Shown piece after piece: positions 1-9,589 of a stretch of DNA of 30,033 nt (within the stretch, counting starts at the first letter, position 1; the number at the start of each line of letters is the position of its first letter). The position numbers were made by a program, and so were the translations under genes. The stretch is taken from contig JAYMTA010000390.1 in NCBI GenBank assembly GCA_036897625.1, positions 1 to 30,033 on the forward strand. Reading direction: 5' to 3'. The notes beneath the pieces were generated by a model. The model saw only the letters and a list, made by a program, of their open reading frames with translations. It ran no database searches and was not told the DNA's origin. The DNA comes from Pelargonium cotyledonis (lineage: Eukaryota; Streptophyta; Magnoliopsida; Geraniales; Geraniaceae).

Positions 1-27
1 GGAAGCTTGGTTTGCTGATGGTTGCAG

Positions 28-3000
28 GTTGGAGGTCCTCCAGGAATAAGAGCACCTCTGGCGGGAATCAGCAAAGTCAAGCATCCAGCCATGACTACCT
101 CCACTTCCTCTCAGACTCCCACTGGAGCTGATCCTGAACTTGATCACTTCATGGTATATATCTGTATATCTGTAGATGATTTTATATTCTTTTCAATTTA
201 AAGTTGTATCGATTATCGTGTTTGATGGTTCAGTCTAAACTAAATTAATCTTGACGGAAATTCTGCGCATGAGCAAGTTAACTGTTTGAAAGATAAATAT
301 ATAATTAAAGAACATGAAATTTCAACCGGATTATTAGTTATCGAGACTCAATTAACATAAAAATAGATTCGAGCAGAAGCTCTACATCCACAGATTTATT
401 GGAGCGGTCTCTTGGTTGAGTCTCGTCTCATCTCATAATTAGATTGAGATTTTTTCCGACATAAATTTATATGATTAATATAAATTATTGTTTGATGGGT
501 TAATTTAAACTAGGAATCATATTGTGAGGTACTTTATAAATACAAGGAGGAGCTGTCCAAGCCCTTGCATGAAGCAACAACATTCTTGAGCAACATGGAG
601 TCTCAGCTGGGCACTCTACTCTGTAGTAGCAAAAACCATAGCCAAGCTGCTACAGCATCTGGTACTTGTAACTCTATGGGTAATTTTTGAAAGAATTCTC
701 TTGTTTTATATATGTTCATGTATTTATATGTATATATTCTTACTATCTTTAATTTAAACATTTATGGAGTATCAGGATTGACAATCAAAATCTCTGTTGA
801 CTAAGAATATTTAATTATTATAAAAGTTATTGTTGAAGCCGGTGACATATTTACTTATTATCATAAGTTGATAATGAATTCGGAATTGATTTTAAAATAA
901 ACTATCTTGCGTCACGTTTTAAGAAGAGTAAAAAAGTGTAAGCATAAAAATAATTTGGGTCAGACTAAGTTACCATTACATGGTGACACCTAGTTGAAAA
1001 TTTGAGTTTGGTCGGATCGCCCTACTCCCAAAAATCCATTGGTGCAACCGAGCGAGTATGGATGACATTTCAGTGAAATTACTTCTTCACATTAGTTTGG
1101 TTTAACCTATTATTAGTTTACTTAGAGTATGCCTAAGGTAGAACAGAAATGCTTGATATCACCATTACGTAAGATTGTATGGTGTTTATGAATAACTAAT
1201 TAATTATTTAATTAGTTTCTTTGAGTAGAATATTGTTTTTGTGGGGTATATATGTCGATGAATTGATCGTAATTCACATGCAGATCTAACTTTCATAGGG
1301 GTTTGGGTGCAGTCAATATATGTACAATACAGTCAAGTGGATTTTAAATATTTAAATTTTGTTTTATAATATTTGTCATGATTTAAAAATGATTTTAGAA
1401 TAACAATTCAATTCATTAAAAACAATTTTGTTCAAAATAAAAGTGAACTCGGAATTTTATTTTTTCACTTAAATTAATTTAATTTATAGTTTATTTATTG
1501 GGTAAAATGTATATCAGTTGACTGATATAAGGTTACATCAGTTACAACTTAAGAAAGTCAGTGAGGTGATGACACCTCATTTAAAATCACTTATACCCAC
1601 CTAAGTGAATTTGTGGGAGTGGAGCGACCCGCCCGGGTCCATGATTTTAAATGAGGTGTCATCACCTCATTAGTGCAACTGATATAAGGTTATATCAGTC
1701 AACTAATGCCCATATTATTCTTATTTATTTAGATGAAAAATTTATATTAGGTGAAAATATATGAATGGTCCTAACTCAATTTTCTTTATACTCAAGAAAT
1801 TTTTATTGTACAATGCGTCATCCCATTGACTATTCTAATTGACTATTACAACCAAGTTAGCTGTAATTCACAATTGTAAAATAGTTAATTGTGCTAATAT
1901 TCTCGTCATTAGAAAGAAAAATATAGTCACGAACTCCGTGAATGCGGACACAACGGGAAAATGTTTACCAAACAATTATACTACTAGATTAATATTAATG
2001 AAAATATTAAAACTTATAATAAGTTAATTCATTTTTGAATACTTTGATATTGATTTAATTTAAATAATTGATCATGTGCAGGTTTAGAATAATATTTTGG
2101 TTTGAAGGCAAGTGAACCTCATATACTTGCATAGGTACATTCTAGTGGTTGGTACCTTATTATCTCATTTGAGTCTCTAAGTTTGAATCTTGCTGATAGA
2201 TAGTCCAAGGATAGACTAATTTCTCGGCCTATACTGTGGTCAACAGATTGAAGCTTTCTTGCCATTGTTCTTGGGTTTTATGAAGCCGTCACTTAGATAA
2301 TAACACTCTTTACGCATCAATGCAACATTTAGAATAATGTGTTATAATCGTTGCTCCCCCACAAGCTAATCTCCGAATGGCGCTAGGACACTTCTATATA
2401 TCCTATGTATTATCATATCCGTTGCTTTATATCTTGTCCTGTCTTGTCAGATGAAGCTGTCGGGACTTCGGAGGAAGATATGAGCTGCGGAGAGGTGGAT
2501 GCGCCGGAAAGCCAAGAATCCTCGGGTCCTCAATCAGGGGATCAAGATCTTAAAGGAATGCTTCTGCGTAAGTATAGCGGGTACCTTAGGAATTTGAGAA
2601 AGGAGCTTTTGAAGAAAAGGAAGAAAGGTAAGCTACCGAAGGATGCTCGAATGACACTGCTCGACTGGTGGAACAGCCACTACAGATGGCCATATCCCAC
2701 GGTACTTACTTTACAATTACAATCCTACTTATGAGTACGGTTTCTTGTTGGTTAATTATATTGTTTTCTGTAGAGATTTTTGTGGTTTCTGGTCTAATTT
2801 TGTGAAGAACTAGGCACTTCTTTCAAGGGAAAATGTTAAATTTGCGTGTTTAGATATGCCTATGAGATCACGTTAATAAATTAAACAAAAAACATCTAGT
2901 AGAAATCCGATTATGCTCTATTATAACTTGATTATACCCAAACATGTAATCGCTCTAAGTTTGTAGACTTGCGAATGTTAAAACGTGAAGTCTGACGCCG

Positions 3001-3619
3001 CTTGATTTACTAATTGGTTCCTACACCTATCAATTTAAGTTTTTGGGTTGAAGTTGAGTTTCACACGGCGTCAGTACTGGTTCTCTTTGGCCTGAGCTCC
3101 CGAATTGGACCACATATCCCCGTGAGGGTTAAGGAATCTCGTATTAAAGCTGGTTCCGTTTGGGCTTAGTCATAGGAAAGTGCAACAATTTCGTTACATT
3201 GTTATATCCGAACTTGTGATCATTCTCGTAACATAATAACACTCACATTGCTATATCCAAACTTATGATAAATATCTCGACATCGCAAGATCCTTGGGTT
3301 ACAAACTATAATCTTTTCGGATAATTTATATAGTTTAGTGCTCGTGTATTTGCTTTATTTTCATGCATTGACTTGATTTTGTATACGAACAAAATGTGTT
3401 GCTTGTGATTAGGATGAAGAAAAGATGATGCTATCAGAGAGTACTGGGCTTCACCAGAAGCAGATAAACAATTGGTTCATAAACCAGAGGAAGAGGCATT
3501 GGAAACCTTCAGAGGACATGAGATTTGCTCTTATAGAAGGTGTTAGTGGCGGCGGCCGCGGAGGAGGAGCTGCAATGTACTTTAACTCTGGAGGAGGAAC
3601 AGGACATGGTGATATGTGA
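28..3619 (+). CDS. Class I KNOX TALE-homeodomain transcription factor, 3' part (5' partial)
   Basis: Exons at 28-153, 514-679, 2451-2701 and 3413-3619 join in frame with GT-AG introns into 249 codons plus a TGA stop. The first visible exon opens after a tgcag acceptor with VGGPPG, the place where class I KNOX genes are interrupted after the CQK of KNOX1, so the N-terminus and most of KNOX1 lie off the left edge. In order I read: a KNOX2 domain (PELDHFMESYCEVL to SQLGTLL), an acidic Ser-rich linker, an ELK domain ([14 protein letters not shown]), and a homeodomain with the three-residue TALE loop (PYP) and the [12 protein letters not shown] recognition helix. The intron after WPYPT sits at the expected place in the homeodomain. 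Such proteins are nuclear, pair with BELL homeodomain partners and keep meristem cells indeterminate. The Gly-rich tail ending GHGDM is unlike STM or KNAT1/BP, so I assign no paralogue name. Confidence 0.93.
1500..1711. repeat. MITE-like nested inverted repeat in KNOX intron
   Basis: A roughly 212-bp inverted repeat. The inner arms 1562-1589 and 1642-1669 are perfect 28-bp reverse complements. The outer arms, about 1511-1543 and 1677-1705, share the core agttgactgatataa and are themselves nearly palindromic (actgatataa/ttatatcagt). The ends read gggtaa... and ...atgccc. I see no clean target-site duplication, so the superfamily is uncertain; ends beginning GGG with A/T-rich flanks are compatible with PIF/Harbinger (Tourist-like) or Mutator MITEs. 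It lies in the 1.77-kb intron between the KNOX2 and ELK exons. Confidence 0.75.
2130..2330 (+). mobile_element. tRNA-derived SINE-like fragment
   Basis: An A-box-like segment (tctagtggttgg, from 2141) is followed about 35 bases later by a B-box-like segment (agtttgaatcttgc, near 2180). This is the order and spacing of an RNA polymerase III internal promoter in tRNA-derived plant SINEs. The body continues to about 2330 without a clear poly(A) or poly(T) tail. It is decayed and could be chance similarity. It lies inside a KNOX intron. Confidence 0.3.
2976..3080 (+). mobile_element. TRIM/LTR-like fragment with primer-binding-site-like end
   Basis: A segment starting TGTTAAAACG and ending TTTCACA (2976-3065) has the TG...CA form of a short LTR. 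It contains the phrase tttaagtttttgggttgaagttg, typical of plant LTR 3' ends. Just after it, cggcgtcagtactgg (3066-3080) resembles the tRNA-Met primer-binding site TGGTATCAGAGC. No second LTR was found. This is a decayed remnant in the third visible KNOX intron. Confidence 0.35.
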
Positions 3620-3901
3620 TTGATATGGTTTTGTGCAAGGCCAAATCTTATGAGAAAGGCTTGTTATTTAACTTGTTTTGATTATTGATCAAGTTCACAC
3701 TGGTATATGGAAAAAAGAGTTGTTTCATTCATTTTGTTTGTTTAATGTTTGTGTGATGGTCATTTGTTTCTTTGGATGTTTGATTTGAAACCATTTCTTT
3801 GAATCCTTTGACTATTCACAACAAATAGGTGTTGGCTAGCGAAATTGTACCAATGGGACGGAAGTACAGATATGTCGATTTGGATCTGAACTTGTGGACA
3901 T

Positions 3902-3990
3902 TTTTTTCAGCTTTGGGCCGGGTAGAGTTCGGTTTGGCATCGATAAATGCAGGCTGAAAAAATTCACAACCGAACCAAACCCGGCCCAAA
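3902..3990. repeat. Interleaved inverted repeats
   Basis: Two inverted repeats are interleaved: tttttcagc (3903-3911) pairs with gctgaaaaa (3953-3961), and the roughly 23-base arm tttgggccggg...tcggtt (about 3912-3933) pairs with aaccgaac...cccggcccaaa (3968-3990). The right arm runs directly into aaaccctaatt, a telo-box. It may be a degraded MITE; no target duplication was seen. Confidence 0.45.
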
Positions 3991-4100
3991 ACCCTAATTA
4001 CTAGCCAGATCTACACATGGGATAGTAGGTTGGAATATATTGTGATTATTGGTATTGGTACAAATTACGAATCTAACTTGGGCCTTAGTGTCATTTGAAA

Positions 4101-4134
4101 CTAGATTGGGCCTCATTTAATGGGCTCAATCTAG
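4101..4134. repeat. Short hairpin (ctagattgggcc / gggctcaatctag)
   Basis: ctagattgggcc (4101-4112) and gggctcaatctag (4122-4134) form a near-perfect stem around a loop of about 9 bases. It could be a MITE core or a convergent 3'-end structure between KNOX and NAS; function unknown. Confidence 0.4.
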
Positions 4135-5990
4135 AATACTACCTCTAATTAATTGCTTTTGGGAACAACTCAAGCTTGATGGCCAACACATGGATATGGT
4201 AACAAGTTAATGAAAATCTTGTGTATGTCAAAGGTTTTATGGAAAGATTTTATCCATATAGCACATATTGATTTTATAAATGAAAAGATTTGCACCAAAA
4301 TAATGTAATTATGGTGGATATGATTAGATGAACAAGAAATACATGCAAATTGGTTTAATTTAGTTAATGACCTCATTCTCTAGTTGTGGTTATGAATTCA
4401 AATCATATTTAAGCAAGTGTCGACAAAACACAACTGAATTATCAGTCGAATGATTAGAGTTACGAGAAAATAAGACAACTCTACCCGTATCTTTCTGCTT
4501 ACTTTGATCGTATCGTGTTAATTACAAGAATATATAAGTATATGCAAGAACTAACATTATTTGTTAGAATGTCCTAGAATGTGACAAAGAACCTTGCTGT
4601 GAACATTTCCATATACAAAAGAGGAGATTCGAAGATAACAAGGATTCTGGATAACAACTCTTTTTAGAACTTTGTGGTGACTCAAGATTGGCCATATATA
4701 AGAATGAGGATAGATTAGAATTTAGAGCCAAGCATAGAAATCTTCTAACTCATTGATTTCATCACACTGAAAAATGATTGAATATTCCCATTATTGGTTT
4801 CTTCAATGACTGGAACTAAACTAACCAACAAAAATATCCAACAAAGTTGATGATGTGTATTGTATATTTGTTCAATCATCCCCTATCAACTCAAACTATT
4901 GGATTATAGAAAAATTAACATAATGTACCGGAGTACGTTTTGTTTTAGTTTTTTATATCTAAATTGCATGACTTCTCCCTCCGGTCTACTCTCCACCTGG
5001 AGAAGAGATGTTTACGCGTGACAGAGCACCAAAGAAAATTTAAAAACAATTTGTCATTATAGTTATTGTCCACAAAAACTCTATAGAATAGTTTTGCATG
5101 TCCTACATTGTGATACATAGATAAAACAAATTACATTGACACGTATCAAAACCATTTCACAATGGAGACATATTTGTAGCATATATTAATAATTGAAGTC
5201 AATACTTAATTCGTGCAAGGCATTGGTTTTTATTTATATATATACATGTCTTAGCTTTCTTGGAATGTCTTTTGATTCCTATATGAAGAAAGCTACAAAA
5301 TATAGATGTAGATGTAGATGAAGAAATTGTAATATTTGCATGCAAATACATTAACCATGCTCTCATCAATACCATCTAAGTGAACAACAAGAACTATGAT
5401 ACCATGATTTGCACATATAGGTGCACAAATATACGCAGACAATAGGAAAATGTCATCAGACTGACTATGAAAATGTCCAGACATTCAAATTTTTGTCATT
5501 TATGTTTTTTACATATTTTTGCAGCCGGTCTGCAATTTCATCATTGATTGCCTATGTTTGTGCACCGACAGTTTTCCAAATTTTAAATTGTATGATACAT
5601 TACCTGATGGAATGTAGAGTAGACGTGGATTTTTGGCATGCATAATCTATACATCTCCCTGCAAAAAACAAAGAGGTTATAGCAATCCCAAATTCATGAC
5701 TTTCTCACCCAAAATACACACAACTAAAGAGTAAATTAAGACCTAGTAATTAAAAGAAGCGTATATATGAGACAATAGTATAAATATATAAGGATCCAAT
5801 TTCCATTTTATTACCTTAAAACTTAAGATCCAAAATAAGGGACATTAATGAAAACCACATAAAAGTTAGAGACACACAAAGGGATCCAATATCAATGAGA
5901 GTGAGCACATCACAAATGGACAACATGGATAATAAGGAAAATTTAGGCAAATATATATGATTATAACTATATATAACACACACGTGTGAC

Positions 5991-6956
5991 TTATGAGAGT
6001 TGCTCTTCAAAGGCCAATTCCTCAATCATGTTGCCATGGTTGAGTGGATTGAAAGCTTGGATCTCTGAGCATTTGTTAGGCAAAATCAAGAGGCCAAGAC
6101 CTTGCTCAAGTGAGTGCATAGCCACTGGATACTTTCGAGCCACCACGACCGAGTTGATCACATCATCCGTCGGATGATACACAGAGAGAACCTCGAAAAA
6201 CCCTTGAAGATCACTCGGGTCGATGACCGGATAGAGAAAAGCCCTAGCTCCATGAGCACTCCTGAGCATGAGCATGGCTCCGGGGCTCATGTGCTTGGCA
6301 AGATGCTCTATGATCCTAACCTTCTCCTCCTTGTCCATCCCGACAAGAGCCGCCAAGAACACAACATCATAGTCCTTCAAGGATGTCGTGACATCAAGTA
6401 TGTCACTTGTGTGGAACAACATTCTCTTGGACAAGTCCGGGTCCGAGGAGACCAAGCTCAAGGCCAAGGAGTTGGCGATAGGGTTTATGTCATAGTTGTG
6501 GAATGTTGTGGAGGTGAGGTGGTTGGTGGCAAGGACTATGGAGGTGAGAGGGAGGGGACCGGAGCCCACGAAGGCGACGCGGGTAGGGGCATTATGGGAA
6601 GGGGAAAATTGGGTGAGGAGGTTGTATTCAAGGAGGCTAAGCTTGAGGTAGTTGGAGTAGTAAGGGAAGAGGGAGAGGTGGTGGAGAGGGTTTTCATGGG
6701 AGGCCAAGATGGTGGAGAAATGGGTCTCTAGGAGACCCTCAGCTTCACCACAAAGCCTAATGAGATTCGACCTCATGTCCTCAACTCTTGTGCCAAGCTT
6801 GGTGACATCTATGGGACATGGTGGCATGCATGTGAGGACAAGTTGTGTGAAGAGCATGTTGACATCCTTGGAGGGTTTGAGGCTTTCGAGGTTTGAGATT
6901 TGCTCATACAATTCGAACACTTGTTGCACCAAAACTTCCTCTTCTTGGCATCCCAT
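5991..6956 (-). CDS. NAS: Nicotianamine synthase (EC 2.5.1.43)
   Basis: A single uninterrupted 321-residue ORF, the usual length of dicot NAS (about 320) and intronless as these genes usually are. The enzyme joins three S-adenosylmethionine aminocarboxypropyl groups into nicotianamine, releasing three methylthioadenosines. Nicotianamine chelates Fe, Cu, Zn and Ni for phloem and cell-to-cell transport. Visible hallmarks are LKPSKDV near residue 26, LCGEAEG at 68-74 (with the conserved Glu of the active site), FPYYSNYLKL at 97-106, the Rossmann SAM-binding segment VAFVGSGPLPLTS at 127-139, NYDIN at 154-158, DPDLSKRM at 172-179, AALVGMDKEEK at 202-212, LRSAHGARAFLYP at 231-243 and YHPTDDVINSVV at 260-271. 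The ATG at 6954-6956 gives the canonical short N-terminus (MGCQEEEV), and no longer in-frame start is needed. It is tail-to-tail with KNOX and head-to-head, at 7 kb, with LON1. Which NAS paralogue this is cannot be told from the window. Confidence 0.97.
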   Translation of the reverse strand: MGCQEEEVLVQQVFELYEQISNLESLKPSKDVNMLFTQLVLTCMPPCPIDVTKLGTRVEDMRSNLIRLCGEAEGLLETHFSTILASHENPLHHLSLFPYYSNYLKLSLLEYNLLTQFSPSHNAPTRVAFVGSGPLPLTSIVLATNHLTSTTFHNYDINPIANSLALSLVSSDPDLSKRMLFHTSDILDVTTSLKDYDVVFLAALVGMDKEEKVRIIEHLAKHMSPGAMLMLRSAHGARAFLYPVIDPSDLQGFFEVLSVYHPTDDVINSVVVARKYPVAMHSLEQGLGLLILPNKCSEIQAFNPLNHGNMIEELAFEEQLS

Positions 6957-7112
6957 GTCGACACTATGAGGTTATGGAACACAATACTCAAGGTGTTTGG
7001 GAGGTAGAGACAATTATTTACCTCAAGACCATCCTTTGGGGTCAATATTTATGGGCACTTGTGGGGACCACAGTAATGGTGGAAGAGCCGATACATATAC
7101 GTTTCATTTTGG

Positions 7113-7119
7113 TTTTATA
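7113..7119 (-). promoter_or_regulatory. Candidate TATA box for NAS
   Basis: The minus strand reads TATAAAA here, about 157 bases upstream of the NAS ATG, which leaves room for an ordinary 5' leader of about 120 bases. An alternative weaker site is cataaatatt near 7045-7055. I saw no unmistakable iron-deficiency element; one ACGT core (acacgtc on the plus strand, near 7119) could be a bHLH site. Confidence 0.4.
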
Positions 7120-7149
7120 CACGTCTTCTTATGTGTTTTTTTAAAATAT

Positions 7150-9170
7150 AACTGCATCTGAATTATTATATGCAGAAATATAGATCGTTTCAAAGTTTTT
7201 TTTCGAAAAGAATATTAATTTCAGATGTATACGCAACAATATCTTAAAGTATTTTATATGTTTAATGTTCTGCACTATATTTTTGTTATACGATGAGTTT
7301 GATAGAATAAAAACATGGAGGGGTACAAAGAGAAAAATCCAACTTCAACTAACTCATTTCTTAATTTTGGCAAGGAAATAAAAGTGTAAAGATGATAAGG
7401 AAAACTATGTTGTTCATATTTCAAACTATATCTCAAATAAAATGTGACATTAAATAATACGAAAATTCTCCATAGACATGACCAAAACGTCTTTCAAATG
7501 ACTTCAAGATACGATCTAGTTAGGCATCTAGTGAAACACAATAGTCTCGTTTGTAAACTCATTTCGCTCAATTCGAACAAATTTCATTTCAATCTATAAA
7601 AATAAATTTCAAAATTCAAAAGTGTTTCATCTCATACATTAAATAAAACACGACAATGATATGGAGAAAACAACTCTCTCCTTTGCTACCATGTGCATTT
7701 TAGAGTGTTACCTTACACAATAATCATGTGAAATGGCATTATGATTATTTTAAAGTTGTACTTTGTGATCTTGATTCAAGTGTCTAGTACACCAAAGTAT
7801 AAAAGCAAAAAGCCAAAAATAAGAAGCACATTAAATAAAGGGCACTTCCCAATGAGAAACAAACTACCCTTCCAATAAAATTCTTGAATGTCAACATATC
7901 TTATAAGATGACAACATATTTTCTAATGTTGCTTGTTTTTACTTTTCATACCTCAAGAACATAATATTTTATTTGCCTCATTTTAACTTTTTACTATATG
8001 TCCAATATAAATATATAATTGAAGGCTTCTTTAAAAATAATATCCCAATACTTGAGCAATTGGTACAAGTTTTTATTGGTGTGGCAGGTGATGGAACTAA
8101 TGAAAATACCAAATCTTAAAATTGGCCAATACAAATATTTATATATAACATATTAAAGGATAAATATGGTGATATATATGATTCCGTTTCCTATATGCTT
8201 TCACACACATTATAATTTTGATTCTTATGGTTTCACAACTTGAAAAATGAATTTCTGCAATAAGAATTTTACATATTTCATTACTTGTATAAAGAAACAA
8301 TCATTATTCGTTATTCGCTCAACACACTTATGAAGATAATTTAAGACTTTAATTATGAACATACATCGAATGAAGATTAGTACAAATATAGTAAAACGGA
8401 TTTAAAGTGCCGACCAAAAATATAGGAACTTGCTCAAACACCTCATGAAACAATTATGTCTATCAATAATGTATTCATCTATTATAATTAAATATCAACT
8501 TCAATGTCAACTATTAAGCAATTTGATGTTGAAGTTGGGGTCCACATGGGTAATTTTTGGAAAACAGAAGATATGAACAGTATTGATTGATTGGTCCCTC
8601 AATTTTGATCACTATTGCAATAGGATTGGTATTTGATTTGGGTTCTATTTGGTCAAAATTTGAAGAGAATCAAGAGATTGATAGTCTAGTTCACACATGT
8701 ACAGAATAAGTGTGACACAAAGTACAATAAGTTTCACATTATGATATATTAGTAGGAGGAGATTGATACTAATTTATGTGTTTAAATAAAACTTAAATTG
8801 TTAAATAGCTAGTTAAATTTTTACCCAAAAGAATTGTGTAATTTTGTCCATCTCTTCATGCATCATGCTTTCCAGAAGCTTGTTTTGTCACTATATTTCA
8901 AAAATTGTTCCACAATAATGGATGCTTAAATATTTTTTGTGAATGGTATTGGATGCTTACCGATATGCTTAAAATGGCAAATTTGACATTCTTGTAAATG
9001 GTGGAAGTAATTTTCATCTTAAATTCTTTTAAGATTGGTGTTAACTAATAACTATTATATGATTATGCTCGACTTTTCAAAATGTTATTTGTTCATTTAC
9101 TATCTTTTTTTTATACTAAATAACAACTTCATTAGACAATAGTAGGACATATATACATCGTTGTTATTAT
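7150..9170. other. Gene-free AT-rich intergenic DNA
   Basis: About 2 kb upstream of NAS. No ORF of note, no recognisable repeat ends, no RNA gene. The part nearest NAS presumably contains its promoter and enhancers. Confidence 0.6.
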
Positions 9171-9177
9171 TACACTT

Positions 9178-9584
9178 TCATGATTTTGAAAGACCTATTC
9201 TACCTAAAAGGGCCAAACTATGAGCAGAAACAACAACAATTCTATTTACATACAAAAGTTTGTCATTGAGTGGACAATTAAAAATCACATAGATAGCGTC
9301 TGCTATTATTGCTCTGCAATCAGTTCTAACAATTTCAGTCACGAGATCACGTAGAGTGATCACCCTGTGCAATGCAAGACAGTCAGTTAAAATACATACA
9401 TTTAATCAATTATGATTAAACATAAAATTACAATCTGCTAGTAAGGCTTCAACTTCTGCACCAAAGGCACTAGTTGCATTAGAATGATGCAGTATTTGCA
9501 CAGGGGAGAACCCTGTGTATCTTGGAGTTCCTAACCAATACAAGAGAGGCCATCTTTGAAGGAACCATCACATAGTAGGATCAT
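9178..9584 (-). pseudogene. Decayed RNase H-like (RVT_3) domain of a non-LTR retroelement
   Basis: Reading the minus strand in shifting frames gives CDGSFKDGLSCIG, then GTPRYTGFSP, then FGAEVEALLADC, then TDCRAIIADAI, and finally VNRIVVVSAHSLALLGR. These match, in order, the first Asp (DGSF), the Glu (AEVEALL), the second Asp (TDC) and the C-terminal AHSLA segment of the plant RNase H-like domain found at the end of LINE polyproteins and in related domesticated genes. An in-frame stop near the start, at least one frameshift and an unrelated stretch of about 50 bases near 9370-9420 show that it is dead. The rest of the element is not recognisable around it. It could instead be a relic of a stand-alone RNase H-like gene. 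Confidence 0.6.
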
Positions 9585-9589
9585 AAAAA

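Larger units (their letters stand above)
3620..5990. other. Intergenic region between convergent KNOX and NAS
   Basis: This 2.4-kb AT-rich stretch contains the two inverted repeats listed separately and short spurious ORFs. At about 5300-5660 the minus strand has exon-like pieces bounded by plausible splice sites, but no recognisable protein. The 3' UTR of KNOX should lie within the first 200-300 bases; I see no canonical AATAAA there. For NAS, tttatt at 5807-5812 gives AATAAA on the minus strand, about 180 bases past its stop. Nothing else convincing. Confidence 0.6.

Noticed and set aside
3553..3560. GCGGCCGC site in KNOX (and another near 26836) as a sign of vector joints
   Set aside because: The first lies in coding sequence of a Gly/Arg run and the second in ordinary AT-rich DNA; no vector sequence adjoins them.
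5293..5660. Exon-like pieces on the minus strand with plausible splice sites (HGIIVLVVHLDGIDESMVNV; EMYRLCMPKIHVYSTFH)
   Set aside because: The peptides are short, I could not assign them to any family, and flanking exons are missing. They may be a relic, but the evidence is too thin to list.
5981..5986. G-box CACGTG next to NAS
   Set aside because: It lies just past the NAS stop codon, on the 3' side, so it is not a NAS promoter element.
6114..6731. 205-codon plus-strand ORF overlapping NAS
   Set aside because: It is antisense to the NAS coding sequence; its Gly/Val/Glu-rich composition mirrors the NAS codons and it has no domain.
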